This document shows positions 1-9,488 of a stretch of 64,000 nucleotides of DNA, piece after piece (within the stretch, counting starts at the first letter, position 1; every line of letters begins with the position of its first letter). The notes under the pieces are model-generated. The model saw nothing but the letters and a program-made list of their open reading frames with translations. It was not told where the DNA came from and did no database searches. Origin of the DNA: Neobacillus sp. PS3-34. GTDB taxonomy: Bacteria > Bacillota > Bacilli > Bacillales > Cytobacillaceae. The position numbers were made by a program, and so were the translations under genes. The stretch is from NCBI RefSeq assembly GCF_030915465.1, contig NZ_CP133267.1, positions 310,001-374,000 on the forward strand, in the 5' to 3' direction.

Positions 1-531
<531 letters not shown>

Positions 532-540
532 TTAAAAAAT

Positions 541-783
541 AAAAAAGCCCTGCTTTACAATAGGGACCATAACATGGCGGTACCACCCTAATTTGCAAAG
601 CAAAGCTTAACACTCTCAACATGATAACGGATTTTAACCCGCATGGATCTTCGCATTTGTCCGATCCAGAACTCGGAGGCAGGTTCAAATGTCTGTCAAT
701 AGAAGCCTTGCACCACTCAGCTCCCTCTCTGTAAAAGACTCGCAACATTTTACTAATCCTCGTCAACGTTTCAATATGATATT
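541..783 (-). promoter_or_regulatory. T-box leader of proS, probable proline (CCU) specifier
   Basis: On the minus strand the leader has a Stem I region, the conserved T-box core AGGGTGGTACCGC (about 574-588), and a terminator ending in a T-run at 541-546. The AGAGAGGGAGC and GGTGCAAGGCT elements of Stem I are also present. The probable specifier CCT lies at 683-681, in the context TGAA-CCT-GCCTCCGAG, and fits the proline synthetase downstream. Uncharged tRNA-Pro would stabilise the antiterminator and allow proS transcription. The specifier was assigned by eye from typical T-box spacing. Confidence 0.9.
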
Positions 784-789
784 GACAAA

Positions 790-818
790 ATTATATGTAA
801 GGATTTTTTCTTTGTCAA
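790..818 (-). promoter_or_regulatory. Sigma-A promoter of the proS T-box transcript
   Basis: A perfect TTGACA (813-818) and a perfect TATAAT (790-795) on the minus strand are separated by 17 nt. Transcription would start near 783 and enter the T-box leader directly. Confidence 0.85.
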
Positions 819-981
819 ATATTTCTTTAAAAATTTTTATTGCGAATGAGCGGAAACTGAAAAGGATAATGTTCTACCGTTATTTCATCTTCCATATAAA
901 ACAATTAAATGGTATTGTTTATGACTCGTAAAACTAGGGAAACTTTTTATCAGACAGAAGTTAATTAACTGGAGGATAAAA

Positions 982-1494
982 ATGAAACAGACAGATGCAG
1001 TGACCTTTTTTTTCGAAGACGACGGCAGCATTCCTAACAACCCCAGCTTGCCAGTTCTTTTTTATAAAGGGGCAATGAAAGGAAACGAAGATAAAATGGA
1101 GGAAACGTTTAATCATCATCATTGGCTGAACAGCTGGACGAATGGGATTTTTGATTATCACCATTTTCATAGCAACGCACATGAGGTTCTAGGCGTGATT
1201 AGCGGCCATGCAACTGTTCGCCTAGGTGGGAGAAACGGACAGGATTTAAAAGTAGACAAGGGTGATGTCATTCTTCTACCTGCCGGAACAGGGCATAAAA
1301 GAATTGAAGCAAGCGATGATTTTAAGGTTTGCGGCGCGTACCCTGAAGGAATGGAGCCAGATATTAGGACAGGCAAAAAAGAAGAGCATTCCGATGTTGT
1401 AGAAAATATCAAAGAAGTTCCACTGCCCTTACTCGATCCGGTTTTTGGAGAGAATGGCCCTGTTAAAGAAATTTGGATAAAGACGAATAATTAA
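982..1494 (+). CDS. yjlB: Cupin-domain protein, YjlB-like
   Basis: A 170-residue single-domain cupin resembling Bacillus YjlB. The metal-binding cupin signature is visible as HxH...E (YHHFHSNAHEVLGV, about residues 58-72) and the second motif as PAGTGHKRI. The biochemical substrate is not known for this family. The start at 982 follows GGAGG with 7 nt spacing. It stands alone, divergent from proS, and is followed by a terminator shared with the convergent cwlK gene. Confidence 0.8.
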   Translation: MKQTDAVTFFFEDDGSIPNNPSLPVLFYKGAMKGNEDKMEETFNHHHWLNSWTNGIFDYHHFHSNAHEVLGVISGHATVRLGGRNGQDLKVDKGDVILLPAGTGHKRIEASDDFKVCGAYPEGMEPDIRTGKKEEHSDVVENIKEVPLPLLDPVFGENGPVKEIWIKTNN

Positions 1495-1535
1495 ATCGAG
1501 GCTATTCAATTCGCCAAAGATCAACTTCCATATAA

Positions 1536-1583
1536 AAAACCTGAGTCTAAGCTTAATTCGAAAGCTTCAGGCCTAGGTTTTTT
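1536..1583. terminator. Bidirectional terminator between yjlB and cwlK
   Basis: An imperfect hairpin with AACCTGAG/AAGCTT paired to AAGCTT/CAGG..AGGTT arms is flanked by A-runs on the left and a T6 run on the right. It can serve both convergent genes. Confidence 0.7.
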
Positions 1584-1591
1584 CAATTGCA

Positions 1592-2203
1592 TTAAATACT
1601 TGCGATATTACGAAAAAATTTATATATCTTATTTCTCATTGACACTTGAGTTGGCTGGCCGTTTATTGAAGGCCTTAATCCAGTTTGCAAATCATTGATT
1701 GTGAGTCCATAAGTCATCTGCAGATGAGGATAGTCCTTGAACTGCTTCCAATCTCCGCCCCACTCAAATCCGAGTGTTTTGGCAATTGCAACGACTTCCT
1801 TCCAGTCGCTCCGGCTATTTCCATTCCCATCGTAATCCATATCCCAAAGCAAATTTCCGCTTTCACGTGACGCAATGGCGAAATCAATTGCCAGCCCGTA
1901 GTTATGATATGACTCCCCGCCTCTGGCATGTGTCACAACGTCACCTGGTTCAGTACGCCCTTTGGCAAATAATCTATCCTGTGCGTCCGCACTGCGAAAT
2001 TCATCAGTAATCACGACCCGAATCCCTTTTCGAGCAGCTTCGCTGACTAGCAGATCCGCTTTTTCAGCAACATTTTTATCCAAGCCTGTCGGCATCGGAA
2101 CCTTTTTAAGTCTTTCATTTTCTGTAGAATTTAAGTATAAGAGTACAGGAATAAGAATAATGATTGAAGCAAACACCCATTTTCCCAATCTCGTCAATTT
2201 CAC
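1592..2203 (-). CDS. cwlK: L-alanyl-D-glutamate peptidase-like, CwlK family (M15)
   Basis: A 203-residue membrane-anchored or secreted peptidase of the M15B/C (VanY/CwlK) fold acting on peptidoglycan stem peptides. Residues 9-25 form an N-terminal hydrophobic segment without a clear cleavage site. The zinc-binding motif SYHNYGLAIDF (about 117-127) and the later HLQ (PHLQM, about 161) supply the expected His, Asp and His ligands. EFRSADAQDRLFAKGRT is the family's N-terminal core. GTG start with an AGGAGGGGG site 7 nt upstream. CwlK cleaves L-Ala-D-Glu bonds in B. subtilis; a VanY-like D,D-carboxypeptidase is the alternative. Confidence 0.82.
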   Translation of the reverse strand: MKLTRLGKWVFASIIILIPVLLYLNSTENERLKKVPMPTGLDKNVAEKADLLVSEAARKGIRVVITDEFRSADAQDRLFAKGRTEPGDVVTHARGGESYHNYGLAIDFAIASRESGNLLWDMDYDGNGNSRSDWKEVVAIAKTLGFEWGGDWKQFKDYPHLQMTYGLTINDLQTGLRPSINGQPTQVSMRNKIYKFFRNIASI

Positions 2204-2309
2204 CCTGTCTCCCCCTCCTTTTTAAAACATAAGCTCATTAAAAAGGATCCTGAATCCAGGATCCCCTCACTTCTATTCTACTAAAATATCATTTTTTTGC
2301 GAGAAAAAC

Positions 2310-3026
2310 CTATTTAAAATCAAATGACCTGATAATTTTATCCGAAATCAGGCCATAGCCTTTCTCGTTAAGGTGAAGCGAATCGCTAAAGTAATTCTTT
2401 TTTTCTTTTCCCTTAAATAATTCATTTGTCGAAATATAGGTAACTTGTTTATGTGACTTTACCAGCTTCTGCGTAGAAAGATTCCAATCGTGGATATATT
2501 GTTCTATTTTCTCCCCATCCGGATAAGGATTGTAGAGGCCTAAAACGATAATGGGCGCCTTTCCGTTGGCTGTTTCTAGTATTTTCAGTATGGCCTTTCA
2601 TGTTTTCCAGATATTCTTCCTTTGCCTGCTCAATTTTATCATGATGGAGAGGTTTATAATCTCCGCCATTGCCGTGGCGCAGGTCATTTGTTCCAATAAA
2701 AACGATAAAATAATCCGTTTCGTTTAATTGATCCGCTGTTTTTATATCACCAAGTTCCTTTAAAATGCCGCCCGATTCACGGCCCTGACACCATAATTCA
2801 TTATTTTATATTCAGTTCCCGTTTTTTTATCATTTAGCTTTTTCTCGAGTTTCCCAATGTATCCCTGCTCATGCCTGTCTCCTTTTCCATATGTCAGGGA
2901 ATCTCCAAATGCCATAATGGTCTTTTGGTTTCCATCTGCGTGCTTTTGGTCAAAAAATGTTACATACATATATAGTCCTGCTAAAATAATAAGAAATCCT
3001 GCTATCCCTATAATAATTTTCCTCAT
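2310..3026 (-). CDS. SGNH/GDSL hydrolase, secreted or membrane-anchored (two frameshifts as read)
   Basis: A lipase/esterase of the SGNH superfamily. An N-terminal hydrophobic segment (about residues 4-24) is followed by block I GDSLTYGKGD, block III FIGTNDLRHG and block V DSLHLNEKGYG, giving Ser, Asn and the Asp-His dyad. The frame breaks near 2781-2785 (one base missing in GGGCC on the coding strand) and near 2592-2595 (two bases missing in AAAGGCC). Restoring them gives 239 residues with every block in order. Resembles B. subtilis YpmR-type proteins. A paralogue lies at 17644-18419. Confidence 0.75.
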
Positions 3027-3187
3027 GTTGTTTCCTCTCCTGTAACTCTATTTCTATTAGACATAGACTTATACCCCATATTACCTAGCAATACACCACG
3101 ATAAAAAGTTTAAATATTCTAACAAAATACCAAAACAAATTATCGTGCTATAATCTATAAAAATACATTTGTGCGCAGGTGATGGAC

Positions 3188-4520
3188 ATGGCAAAGGAAG
3201 TACATCTTAAGAAAAATATCGGTTTTACTGTCGCAACCTCTTTGGTTGTTGGAACAGTCATTGGTTCCGGTATCTTTATGAAACCCGGGATTGTCATTTC
3301 TTCAACCGGCAATTCAACAATGGCATTATGGGCATGGATTATCGGCGGGATTATTACTCTCGCAAGTGGATTAACTATCGCCGAGGTAAGCGTCAAGATT
3401 CCAAAAACAGGAGGACTGTATGCTTATTTGGAGGAAGTTTACGGGAGCATGTGGGGATTTTTATGCGGGTGGATTCAAACCCTCGTTTACGGCCCTGCTA
3501 TCATAGGGGCACTCGGACTCTACTTTGGTTCTTTAATGGCTGGGATGTTCAATTTGCCGCAAAGCTACAACATTATCATCGGTATCATAACAGTTGTTTT
3601 CTTGTTCGTGTTAAATGTATTGGGGACACAGTACGGCGGTTTTATTCAAAGCGTTTCAACTGTAGCAAAATTGATCCCTATTGCATTGATCGCCATTTTT
3701 GGACTGGCAAAAGGGAATGTTCAAATATTGAATATGGGCAGTGGCAGCTCACAGACTATCGGTATGGGTGCGGCAGTACTCGCAACCCTTTGGCGTATGA
3801 TGGCTGGATGAACGTTGGATTTATGGCTGGCGAAATGAAAAATCCGGCTAAAACGCTGCCAAGAGCCATTATCACTGGTATTGTCGTTGTAATGGTTGCT
3901 TATTTAAGCGTCAATCTGGCAATGCTGCATGTGTTACCTGCAGAAAAAATCGTCCAATTGGGCCAAATGCTGCCAAGGAAGCAGCGACACTCCTCTTTGG
4001 TGCTACAGGCGGTAAATTAATCGCTGTAGGAATCTTGATTTCCATTTTTGGATGTTTAAATGGAAAAATTTTGACCTTTCCGCGCATCCCACTCGCAATG
4101 GCTGAACAAGGCTTATTGCCAGCTGGGCGCTCCTTATCACATATTAACCCTAAATTTAAAACGCCGATTCGTGTAACACTTTTAGAAATCATTCTGGCAG
4201 TCGTTATGATGCTTGTCGGCAATCCTGACCGCCTTTCAGACATAGCTATATTTTCAGTCTTCTTATTTTACGGACTAGCCTTTTATGCGGTATTCTTATT
4301 AAGAAGAACCCATAAAACCGACGCGTCGGCCTACAAAGTACCGCTCTATCCAATCACACCGATTGTTGCGATTCTTGGTGCCATCTATATTTTAGGAAGC
4401 ACCATCATAAAGACACCATTAGATACCTTTATCTCGATTGCTATCACTTTAATCGGACTGCCTGTATATAAAATACTTCAGAAAAAGCGCGAAGCTATCG
4501 GTTTTAAAAAAGTTAGCTAG
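3188..4520 (+). CDS. APC-family amino-acid permease, SteT-like (two frameshifts as read)
   Basis: A roughly 444-residue, 12-helix amino-acid transporter. It opens with the APC core GTVIGSGIFMKPG and the IAEVSVKIPKTGG segment, and resembles the B. subtilis serine/threonine exchanger SteT. Frame breaks at 3792-3794 (TTTGGCG) and 3960-3964 (TTGGGCC) are each repaired by one G. This restores LWAYDGWMNVGFMAGE and QLGPNAAKEAATLLFG, and the total becomes whole codons. ATG 3188 is preferred over ATG 3182 because AGGTGA sits 5 nt upstream. A strong terminator follows. The exact substrate cannot be read from sequence. Confidence 0.82.
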
Positions 4521-4532
4521 ATACCTAAGAAT

Positions 4533-4563
4533 TGCTGCCATGAACGATTGTGGCAGCTTTTTT
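4533..4563 (+). terminator. Terminator of the APC permease gene
   Basis: GCTGCCA and TGGCAGC pair around an 8-nt loop and are followed by a T6 run. Confidence 0.85.
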
Positions 4564-4695
4564 GAAAATTTTTTATTAATTGTTTTCAGAATGTTTTAAA
4601 TAGTCTTATCCTCACTATTTTTACATATAGTGAACTACATATTTAGGCACCTTTGATTTGAAAATTTATAGTCTATTAATAAAGAGGGTGATGAA

Positions 4696-5133
4696 TTGTA
4701 CTATCATTTATTGGTTGCAATTGCAGCCTGGGTAACCGCACTCACTTTTCCATCTCTTTCGGATACATTCATGGGCACGTTCGCTATCTTTGGCTTTATT
4801 GCGTTCCTCCTCTTCATAAAAGCGGCACATGAACAGCTGAACCACCAATTTTTACTCCGTGCTGAAGAAGCAGAAAACGAGATTCTCCCCAATCTATCTT
4901 CTTTCAAAGGTACCTTCGTTGAAATTCGTGATGAGCAGTCCTCTTTTTCAAATGAATTCACCTACCTGGTTTTTCATAATGGAGAGATTGAGATTCCATT
5001 ATTTTGCAGGAGTTTACGAGTGATACAAAAAGCCGCCCAGTCAGAGGGTGAAATCATCATTTATTACAAGGATTATATATTGGTCGAAATCGAAGAAGTA
5101 GAAAAGGAACCGTTCATAGCAAATGTAAGATAA
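4696..5133 (+). CDS. Small membrane protein of unknown function
   Basis: A 145-residue protein that I do not recognise. Two hydrophobic segments (about residues 3-20 and 24-42) form an N-terminal hairpin. A soluble, acidic domain rich in beta-strand pattern follows (YLVFHNGEIEIPLF, EIIIYYKDYILVEIEEVEKE). TTG start with a GAGGGTGA site upstream; the nearby ATG at 4691 is out of frame. Monocistronic, and followed at once by the inverted-repeat element at 5140. Confidence 0.6.
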   Translation: MYYHLLVAIAAWVTALTFPSLSDTFMGTFAIFGFIAFLLFIKAAHEQLNHQFLLRAEEAENEILPNLSSFKGTFVEIRDEQSSFSNEFTYLVFHNGEIEIPLFCRSLRVIQKAAQSEGEIIIYYKDYILVEIEEVEKEPFIANVR

Positions 5134-5139
5134 AAATAT

Positions 5140-5424
5140 AGGCTGTTTTCGCTTACTTTGTTGCTATTTATGGAGTATTGATTTCCACTCCAGGATGCTC
5201 GCTTTCCGCGGGGCGGGCGGTGAGCCTCCTCGGCGCACAGCGCCTGTGGGGTCTCACCTGTCCCGCTGCTCCCGCAGGACGTTTGATCAGCTTCCTAGAA
5301 TAAACACCGCACGAAGGAAATGCGAGAGCATTTTCGAGGATCTCGCACCTTCCGTTCCAATCATCTTCTTTTACAACGATTTGTTTTTTAAAACCTATTT
5401 ACAAAACAACAATCTTTTAGAAAG
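5140..5424. mobile_element. Non-coding repeat element, copy A (left half of a composite)
   Basis: Begins with AGGCTGTTTTC (5140-5150), identical to the end of copy B at 7662. It contains the same GC-rich core (about 5187-5280, CCGCGGGGCGGGCGGTGAGC and following) and ends in AAAACAACAATCTTTTAGAAAGGCTC. Compared with copy B it has about 60 extra bases near 5279-5340. No credible gene lies inside; open frames across the core are repeat shadows. This type of GC-rich core recurs widely in Bacillaceae intergenic regions. Confidence 0.7.
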
Positions 5425-6060
5425 GCTCTTTTCATAAACTTTGTTGCTTCTGTAATAATTCGTGCCCACTTAGAGATTACTCAAGGAGATTTTTGGTAAA
5501 AACAAAGGCCTCGAATTCGAATTAGTGGCTAATTCGGACAGGTTTGCTCAAATCAAGGGTATTCGAGTCCGAATCAGGGGTCTATTCAGACAGGTTTGCT
5601 CAAATCAAGGGCATTCGAGTCCGAATCAGGGGTCTATTCGGACAGGTTTAGTCAAACTAAGGGCATTCGAGTCCGAATCAGGGGTCTATTCAGACAGGCT
5701 TGTTCATATCAAGGGCATTCGAGTCCGAATCAGAGGTCAATTCGGACAGGTTTAATCAACCTAAGGGCATTCGAGTCCGAATCAGGGGTCTATTCAGACA
5801 GGTTTGTTCAAATTAAGGGCATTCGAGTCCGAATCAGGGGTCTATTCAGACAGGTTTGTTCAAATTAAGGGCATTCGAGTCCGAATCAGTGGTCTATTCA
5901 GACAGGTTTGTTCAAATCAAGGGCATTCGAGTCCGAATCAGGGGTCTATTCAGACAGGTTTGTTCAAATCAAGGGCATTCGAGTCCGAATCAGGGGATTT
6001 CGGTACAAACTCTAAATGTTAGAATTTGTGCAGAAAACAACAATCTTTGCGAAAACAGCC
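5415..6060. mobile_element. Second element, with array 1 as its interior
   Basis: Starts at AGGCTCTTTTC abutting copy A and ends in AAAACAACAATCTTTGCGAAAACAGCC at 6034-6060, the inverted counterpart of the 5140 end. Between the ends lies the 52-bp array. The outermost ends of the whole 5140-6060 composite are flanked by near-identical six-mers: AAATAT at 5134-5139 and AAATAC at 6062-6067. The composite may therefore have moved as one unit. Confidence 0.6.
5531..5993 (-). repeat. Array 1: nine tandem 52-bp hairpin units
   Basis: The GAATCA of each unit starts at 5571 and recurs every 52 nt to 5987, nine copies. Each unit holds a hairpin of 8-bp arms GTCCGAAT and ATTCGGAC with a 9-nt loop, and a 27-nt linker. 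Several right arms read ATTCAGAC, which leaves a G-U pair on one strand. The loop on the minus strand is AGACCCCTG. A 52-nt period is not divisible by three, so the open frames crossing it are not genes. Confidence 0.9.
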
Positions 6061-6071
6061 AAAATACTAAC

Positions 6072-6109
6072 AAAAACCGGGCAGGAATGGTATCTGCCCG
6101 GCATTTTTT
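6072..6109. terminator. Terminator of the 6113-6688 gene, possibly bidirectional
   Basis: CCGGGCAG (6078-6085) pairs with CTGCCCGG (6094-6101). There is a T-run on each strand. Confidence 0.85.
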
Positions 6110-6112
6110 TCT

Positions 6113-6688
6113 TTACATTGTCGGTTGCTTAGCGTTCATCTTATCCTTCATCCATTTATTGTGCTGCTCCATTTGGACAAGGATTTTATCCAGCAGTTGT
6201 GCAGCCTGTTTTTGATCGTTATTTTTGACTGCTGTCTGTAAGTCGTTAAATGTCTTATAGTGCTCCTGTTTCATTTTATGAAATTTCTGCCTTTTTTCAC
6301 GGAATTTTTGTTTCATTTCCTCTTTCGATATTTTTCCTTCTTCTACTTGCTTTTTAAGTTCAGCTTTCTTAGCCATTCTGGCGCGCTTCCATTCCTCCCG
6401 TTTTTTCGCAAATTGAGGACTGTGCCATTTGTTAACGATTTCTTTTCTTTCCTTAATTGCCTGGTTCCACCTGTCTTTTTGTTCCGGTGTATACTTTTCT
6501 ACCCATGAAAGCAGCATAGTTTCACGCTCTTCCATTTTCCCCTTGCAATGCTCCCTGCCAGAATGATGCTTTCCGCTTTCCATATACCTGCTGTGGTCTG
6601 CCATTTCAGATTTAAATCCCTCTGCCGCTGCAACTCCAGGAATCGTTAATGATAACGCCAGCAAGCCTGTTAACAATTGTTTTTTCAT
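6113..6688 (-). CDS. Secreted charged, helical protein of unknown function
   Basis: About 191 residues. A clear signal peptide (MKKQLLTGLLALSLTIPGVAAAE) probably ends after AAA near residue 22. The mature part is extremely rich in Lys, Glu and Gln and predicted almost wholly helical, with coiled-coil-like spacing (KKAELKKQVEEGKISKEEMKQKF). No catalytic motif is seen. The ATG at 6688 is preferred to an upstream GTG because AGGAG lies 8 nt before it. I do not recognise the family; low-complexity Spy-like or DUF2680-like secreted proteins look similar. Confidence 0.65.
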   Translation of the reverse strand: MKKQLLTGLLALSLTIPGVAAAEGFKSEMADHSRYMESGKHHSGREHCKGKMEERETMLLSWVEKYTPEQKDRWNQAIKERKEIVNKWHSPQFAKKREEWKRARMAKKAELKKQVEEGKISKEEMKQKFREKRQKFHKMKQEHYKTFNDLQTAVKNNDQKQAAQLLDKILVQMEQHNKWMKDKMNAKQPTM

Positions 6689-6851
6689 ATCTTTCACTCC
6701 TAACGATGTTTTACTTTAATTATTTTTATTTTTCCCATAAATGGCAAAAAAATTTACGATTTCATAAAATGGTTGTTTTTACCTATAAAACCGTTAAAAT
6801 TAGTAGTGTCTTAATTTTCTTTCAATTCAATTAATAAGGTGATGATCAAAG

Positions 6852-7658
6852 ATGAAAAAATTACTGCTTGGTATTATTGGTTTTCTTCTTTTGGATTTAT
6901 ATTTCAATGAAGCGGTCATAGGGTTTTCCAATATGTATGCGCAGCTTGCAGCCATTCTACTTTTCTTCCCTCTGGCACACTACACCGCAAAAATCGCTGG
7001 TCTTGGTGGGCTTAAGGGTATGGGAATCAAATTTCACAGAGGCTGGAAAAAGAATTTCCTTTATAGTTTTCTGATTGGTTTTCTTTTTTGGGCAATCTTA
7101 TATTCTTTAAGGAATTATGCAGGAGTAATTGAAGTAACGGGCGTAAAAAAGCCTTTAGATGCTCTCATGCCTTTTCTTGAAGCATTCGCAGGCTATTTGT
7201 TGGGCTCGCTAATTAATGATTTGATTGTACGTGGTTATGTATTTCGATTGCTAAAGGGCCGTATTTCTATCGGATGGGTTTTTACAATAAGCATTTTAAT
7301 CTACGCGCTCGATGATTATTGGCATGAGCCCTTCAGCGCAAGCAATTTTATCTTTTCCTGCATACTGGGCCTATCGTTAACATATGCCTTTTATAAAACT
7401 GGCTCCATCTGGGCTGATACCGGGCTGCACTTTGGCCTTAATATGGCTTTTGCCCTTCTTTACGGATTATCAAAAAAAGCAGGCGCAGGCATTTTTTTGA
7501 TAAGGGAAACCGGTAAATCGAATGGAATTGCTGAAATGCTTCCATATTTCATCCCGTTTGTGATGTTTCTATTTATTATAGTTGTAATCCGATATTACAC
7601 TAAGGCTGATTCATCCGGAGAAGTAAGCATCAGCTCTAATGAAACAAAATCTTTTTAA
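6852..7658 (+). CDS. CPBP-family intramembrane protease homologue, catalytic Glu pair not conserved
   Basis: A 268-residue polytopic membrane protein with the CPBP/Abi (type II CAAX protease-like) layout. The family's EExxxR motif appears here as NDLIVRG (about residues 122-128). Motif 2 is YALDDYWHEP and motif 3 GLHFGLN (HxxxN). Loss of both glutamates suggests altered or no protease activity; this is inference. Start at 6852 follows AAGGTGATGATC. The stop codon overlaps the 6-bp repeat flanking the downstream element. Confidence 0.72.
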   Translation: MKKLLLGIIGFLLLDLYFNEAVIGFSNMYAQLAAILLFFPLAHYTAKIAGLGGLKGMGIKFHRGWKKNFLYSFLIGFLFWAILYSLRNYAGVIEVTGVKKPLDALMPFLEAFAGYLLGSLINDLIVRGYVFRLLKGRISIGWVFTISILIYALDDYWHEPFSASNFIFSCILGLSLTYAFYKTGSIWADTGLHFGLNMAFALLYGLSKKAGAGIFLIRETGKSNGIAEMLPYFIPFVMFLFIIVVIRYYTKADSSGEVSISSNETKSF

Positions 7659-7899
7659 TGTAGGCTGTTTTCGTATACTTTGTTGTTGTATAAGGAGTAG
7701 TTGATTTCCACTCCAGGATGCTCGCTTTCCGCGGGGCGGGCGGTGAGCCTCCTCGGCGCACAGCGCCTGTGGGGTCTCACCTGTCCCGCTGCTCCCGCAG
7801 GAGTCTCGCACCTTCCGCTCCAATCAACTTCTTTTTCAACGATTTGCTTTTAACAACCTATTCGCAAAACAACAATCTTTTAGAAAACAGCCTTAATGT
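7656..7899. mobile_element. MITE-like repeat element, copy B, with flanking 6-bp duplication
   Basis: Perfect 11-bp terminal inverted repeats AGGCTGTTTTC (7662-7672) and GAAAACAGCCT (7883-7893) bound a roughly 232-bp non-coding element. TAATGT occurs immediately outside both ends (7656-7661 and 7894-7899), consistent with a target-site duplication. The GC-rich core matches copy A almost base for base. It encodes no transposase, so any movement would need one supplied in trans. Confidence 0.75.
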
Positions 7900-7926
7900 T
7901 AAATAACTAAATTGAGAGGTAATCAA

Positions 7927-8394
7927 ATGAAATTAGCGTTAAAAGAAGTTACTGAAAACAATTTTTTCGAGATAATTGATTTAAAATCAGATAAGGAACA
8001 AGAAAAAATTTTCCAAATATACGAACGGTGGGTCGGCTCCAATGCCTTCTTCCTGGCAGTGTGCCAGACATTCAGTTTTACCCCAAAGGCTATATATGAT
8101 GACAACACGTTGATCGGCTTTACATCATATGGATTTAGAAAAGAAACAAACCGATTTGAATTAATCAGTATGATGATTGGACATGCGTTCCAAGGCAAAG
8201 GCTATGGTGTTCCGGTCCTAAAAGCGATTATTGATGACATGGTTAATATGTATAACTGTAAAGAAATCTATTTGTCGGTCATTTATAATAATGAACGTGC
8301 CATCAAAACCTATGAAAAGCTTGGCTTTGTGCCAACAGGGGAAGTTGAGTCTGCACACCACCCTGAACCTATTTACTGCCTAAAACTATCATAA
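7927..8394 (+). CDS. GNAT-family N-acetyltransferase, BltD/PaiA-like
   Basis: A 155-residue cytoplasmic acetyltransferase. GNAT motif A is visible as GHAFQGKGYG (acetyl-CoA pyrophosphate loop) and motif B as SVIYNNERAIKTYEKLGF. The overall pattern resembles spermine/spermidine acetyltransferases of the BltD type, but the substrate is not determined. ATG 7927 follows GAGAGGT with 6 nt spacing. It begins just beyond element B and may have its promoter close to or inside it. Confidence 0.8.
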   Translation: MKLALKEVTENNFFEIIDLKSDKEQEKIFQIYERWVGSNAFFLAVCQTFSFTPKAIYDDNTLIGFTSYGFRKETNRFELISMMIGHAFQGKGYGVPVLKAIIDDMVNMYNCKEIYLSVIYNNERAIKTYEKLGFVPTGEVESAHHPEPIYCLKLS

Positions 8395-8482
8395 TTTTCA
8401 ATGGTGATCCCATGAAACAAGAGAGCTAAAGAGTAACAGATCCAGTTCTTATGTGCAAAAACTAAATACGCAATAAATTATA

Positions 8483-8512
8483 AGAGCTTGGAGGATATTC
8501 CAAGCTCTTTTA
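8483..8512 (+). terminator. Terminator downstream of the GNAT gene
   Basis: AGAGCTTGGA pairs with TCCAAGCTCT around a 6-nt loop, then a T-run. Confidence 0.85.
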
Positions 8513-8551
8513 ACATTATTAATGATTTTTTTAAACTAAAGCATCCACCCA

Positions 8552-9384
8552 TCATGTTACATTAAGTTGAACATTTCTTGAATTTCGTTTATTCCTTAAG
8601 ATTCGCTTTTCCAGATAGTAAGTAGGTATTATGATTGCTGCCCAAATCGCAAAATAGTTAAGAATAACGAGAAATGGGCTGCTGCTACCGCCATGTCCAT
8701 TCTTTCCATGAAATTTTCCTTCACGAAAATCTCCGTTTGGTGGTCCTTGATTTGGATTCGTTGGATTTCCATCGTTCCGAGTGTTCCCATTAATAAAAGC
8801 CCCCCACTTTGTTGAATTTGTTTCGGATTAAAATCATCAATGTTTGAAGAAGCTGTTGAGGAAAACCATTGAATTCCGCTTGCCAAAATAGCAATTGATA
8901 GGGCAACTGATGCAATAACACCATTCCTAAGTTTTCCTTCCTTCGTTTTAAACGCTCTTTTGCAAATACCCATAATCCATTGCCAATGTACCCCAACATG
9001 GAGACCAACTAACGCAAGTGTTGCATCAGCAGAGAAACTGTGGATTCCACGAATCAAGTGACCTCCTTGAATTGCGAGACTTGGTAAAACTACCCTCGAA
9101 ATTAATATACCAGTTATAATTACGGTAGCCATCGAAACTAATAGCAGTAAATTTAACAGAAAATTAAATCGTGTTTTTTTAGGGAAATTGGGATCAAAGA
9201 TCTTTTTGGTTGTATTTATCACCCAGCGATAGTTCAATCCGATGTGTGTAAGAATTGCTACTCCTATTTCCAGACCTGCAATTTCATGAAACGGCAGACC
9301 GTTTAATACTCTTGGATTCATTAGCAAAACAAATGTGATTGCCATCATCAAATCCAGTACAATTTTTGTATAATTCTTTTTCAA
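8552..9384 (-). CDS. DUF4405-type cytochrome b-like membrane protein (one frameshift as read)
   Basis: Five hydrophobic helices with well-placed histidines (FHEIAGLEIGVAILTHIG, GIHSFSADATLALVGLHVGVHW) suggest a haem-binding, DUF4405-like membrane protein. As read, the frame leaves its course in a G6 run (8799-8805). One extra G gives GNPTNPNQGPPNGDF, a Gly-rich loop, and a last helix (FLVILNYFAIWAAIIIPTYY) with a basic tail ending at 8552, 277 residues in all. Monocistronic. The electron-transfer role is inference. Confidence 0.68.
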
Positions 9385-9488
9385 ATTAATTCCTCCAAAT
9401 TTACATATTAATCTTAACTGTCTTCCAATTTACAGGAGGAACCTTAAGAAAACCTTAAGTTCTAAAAAATAAGTCCATGCCTAATAAT

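Noticed and set aside
5187..5280. A protein in the GC-rich core of copies A and B
   Set aside because: The frame is present in both copies because the DNA is repeated. No start site, and copy A is interrupted by extra bases.
5525..6215. Overlapping open frames across array 1
   Set aside because: They only reflect a 52-nt repeat read in shifting frames; no ribosome-binding site or coding pattern.
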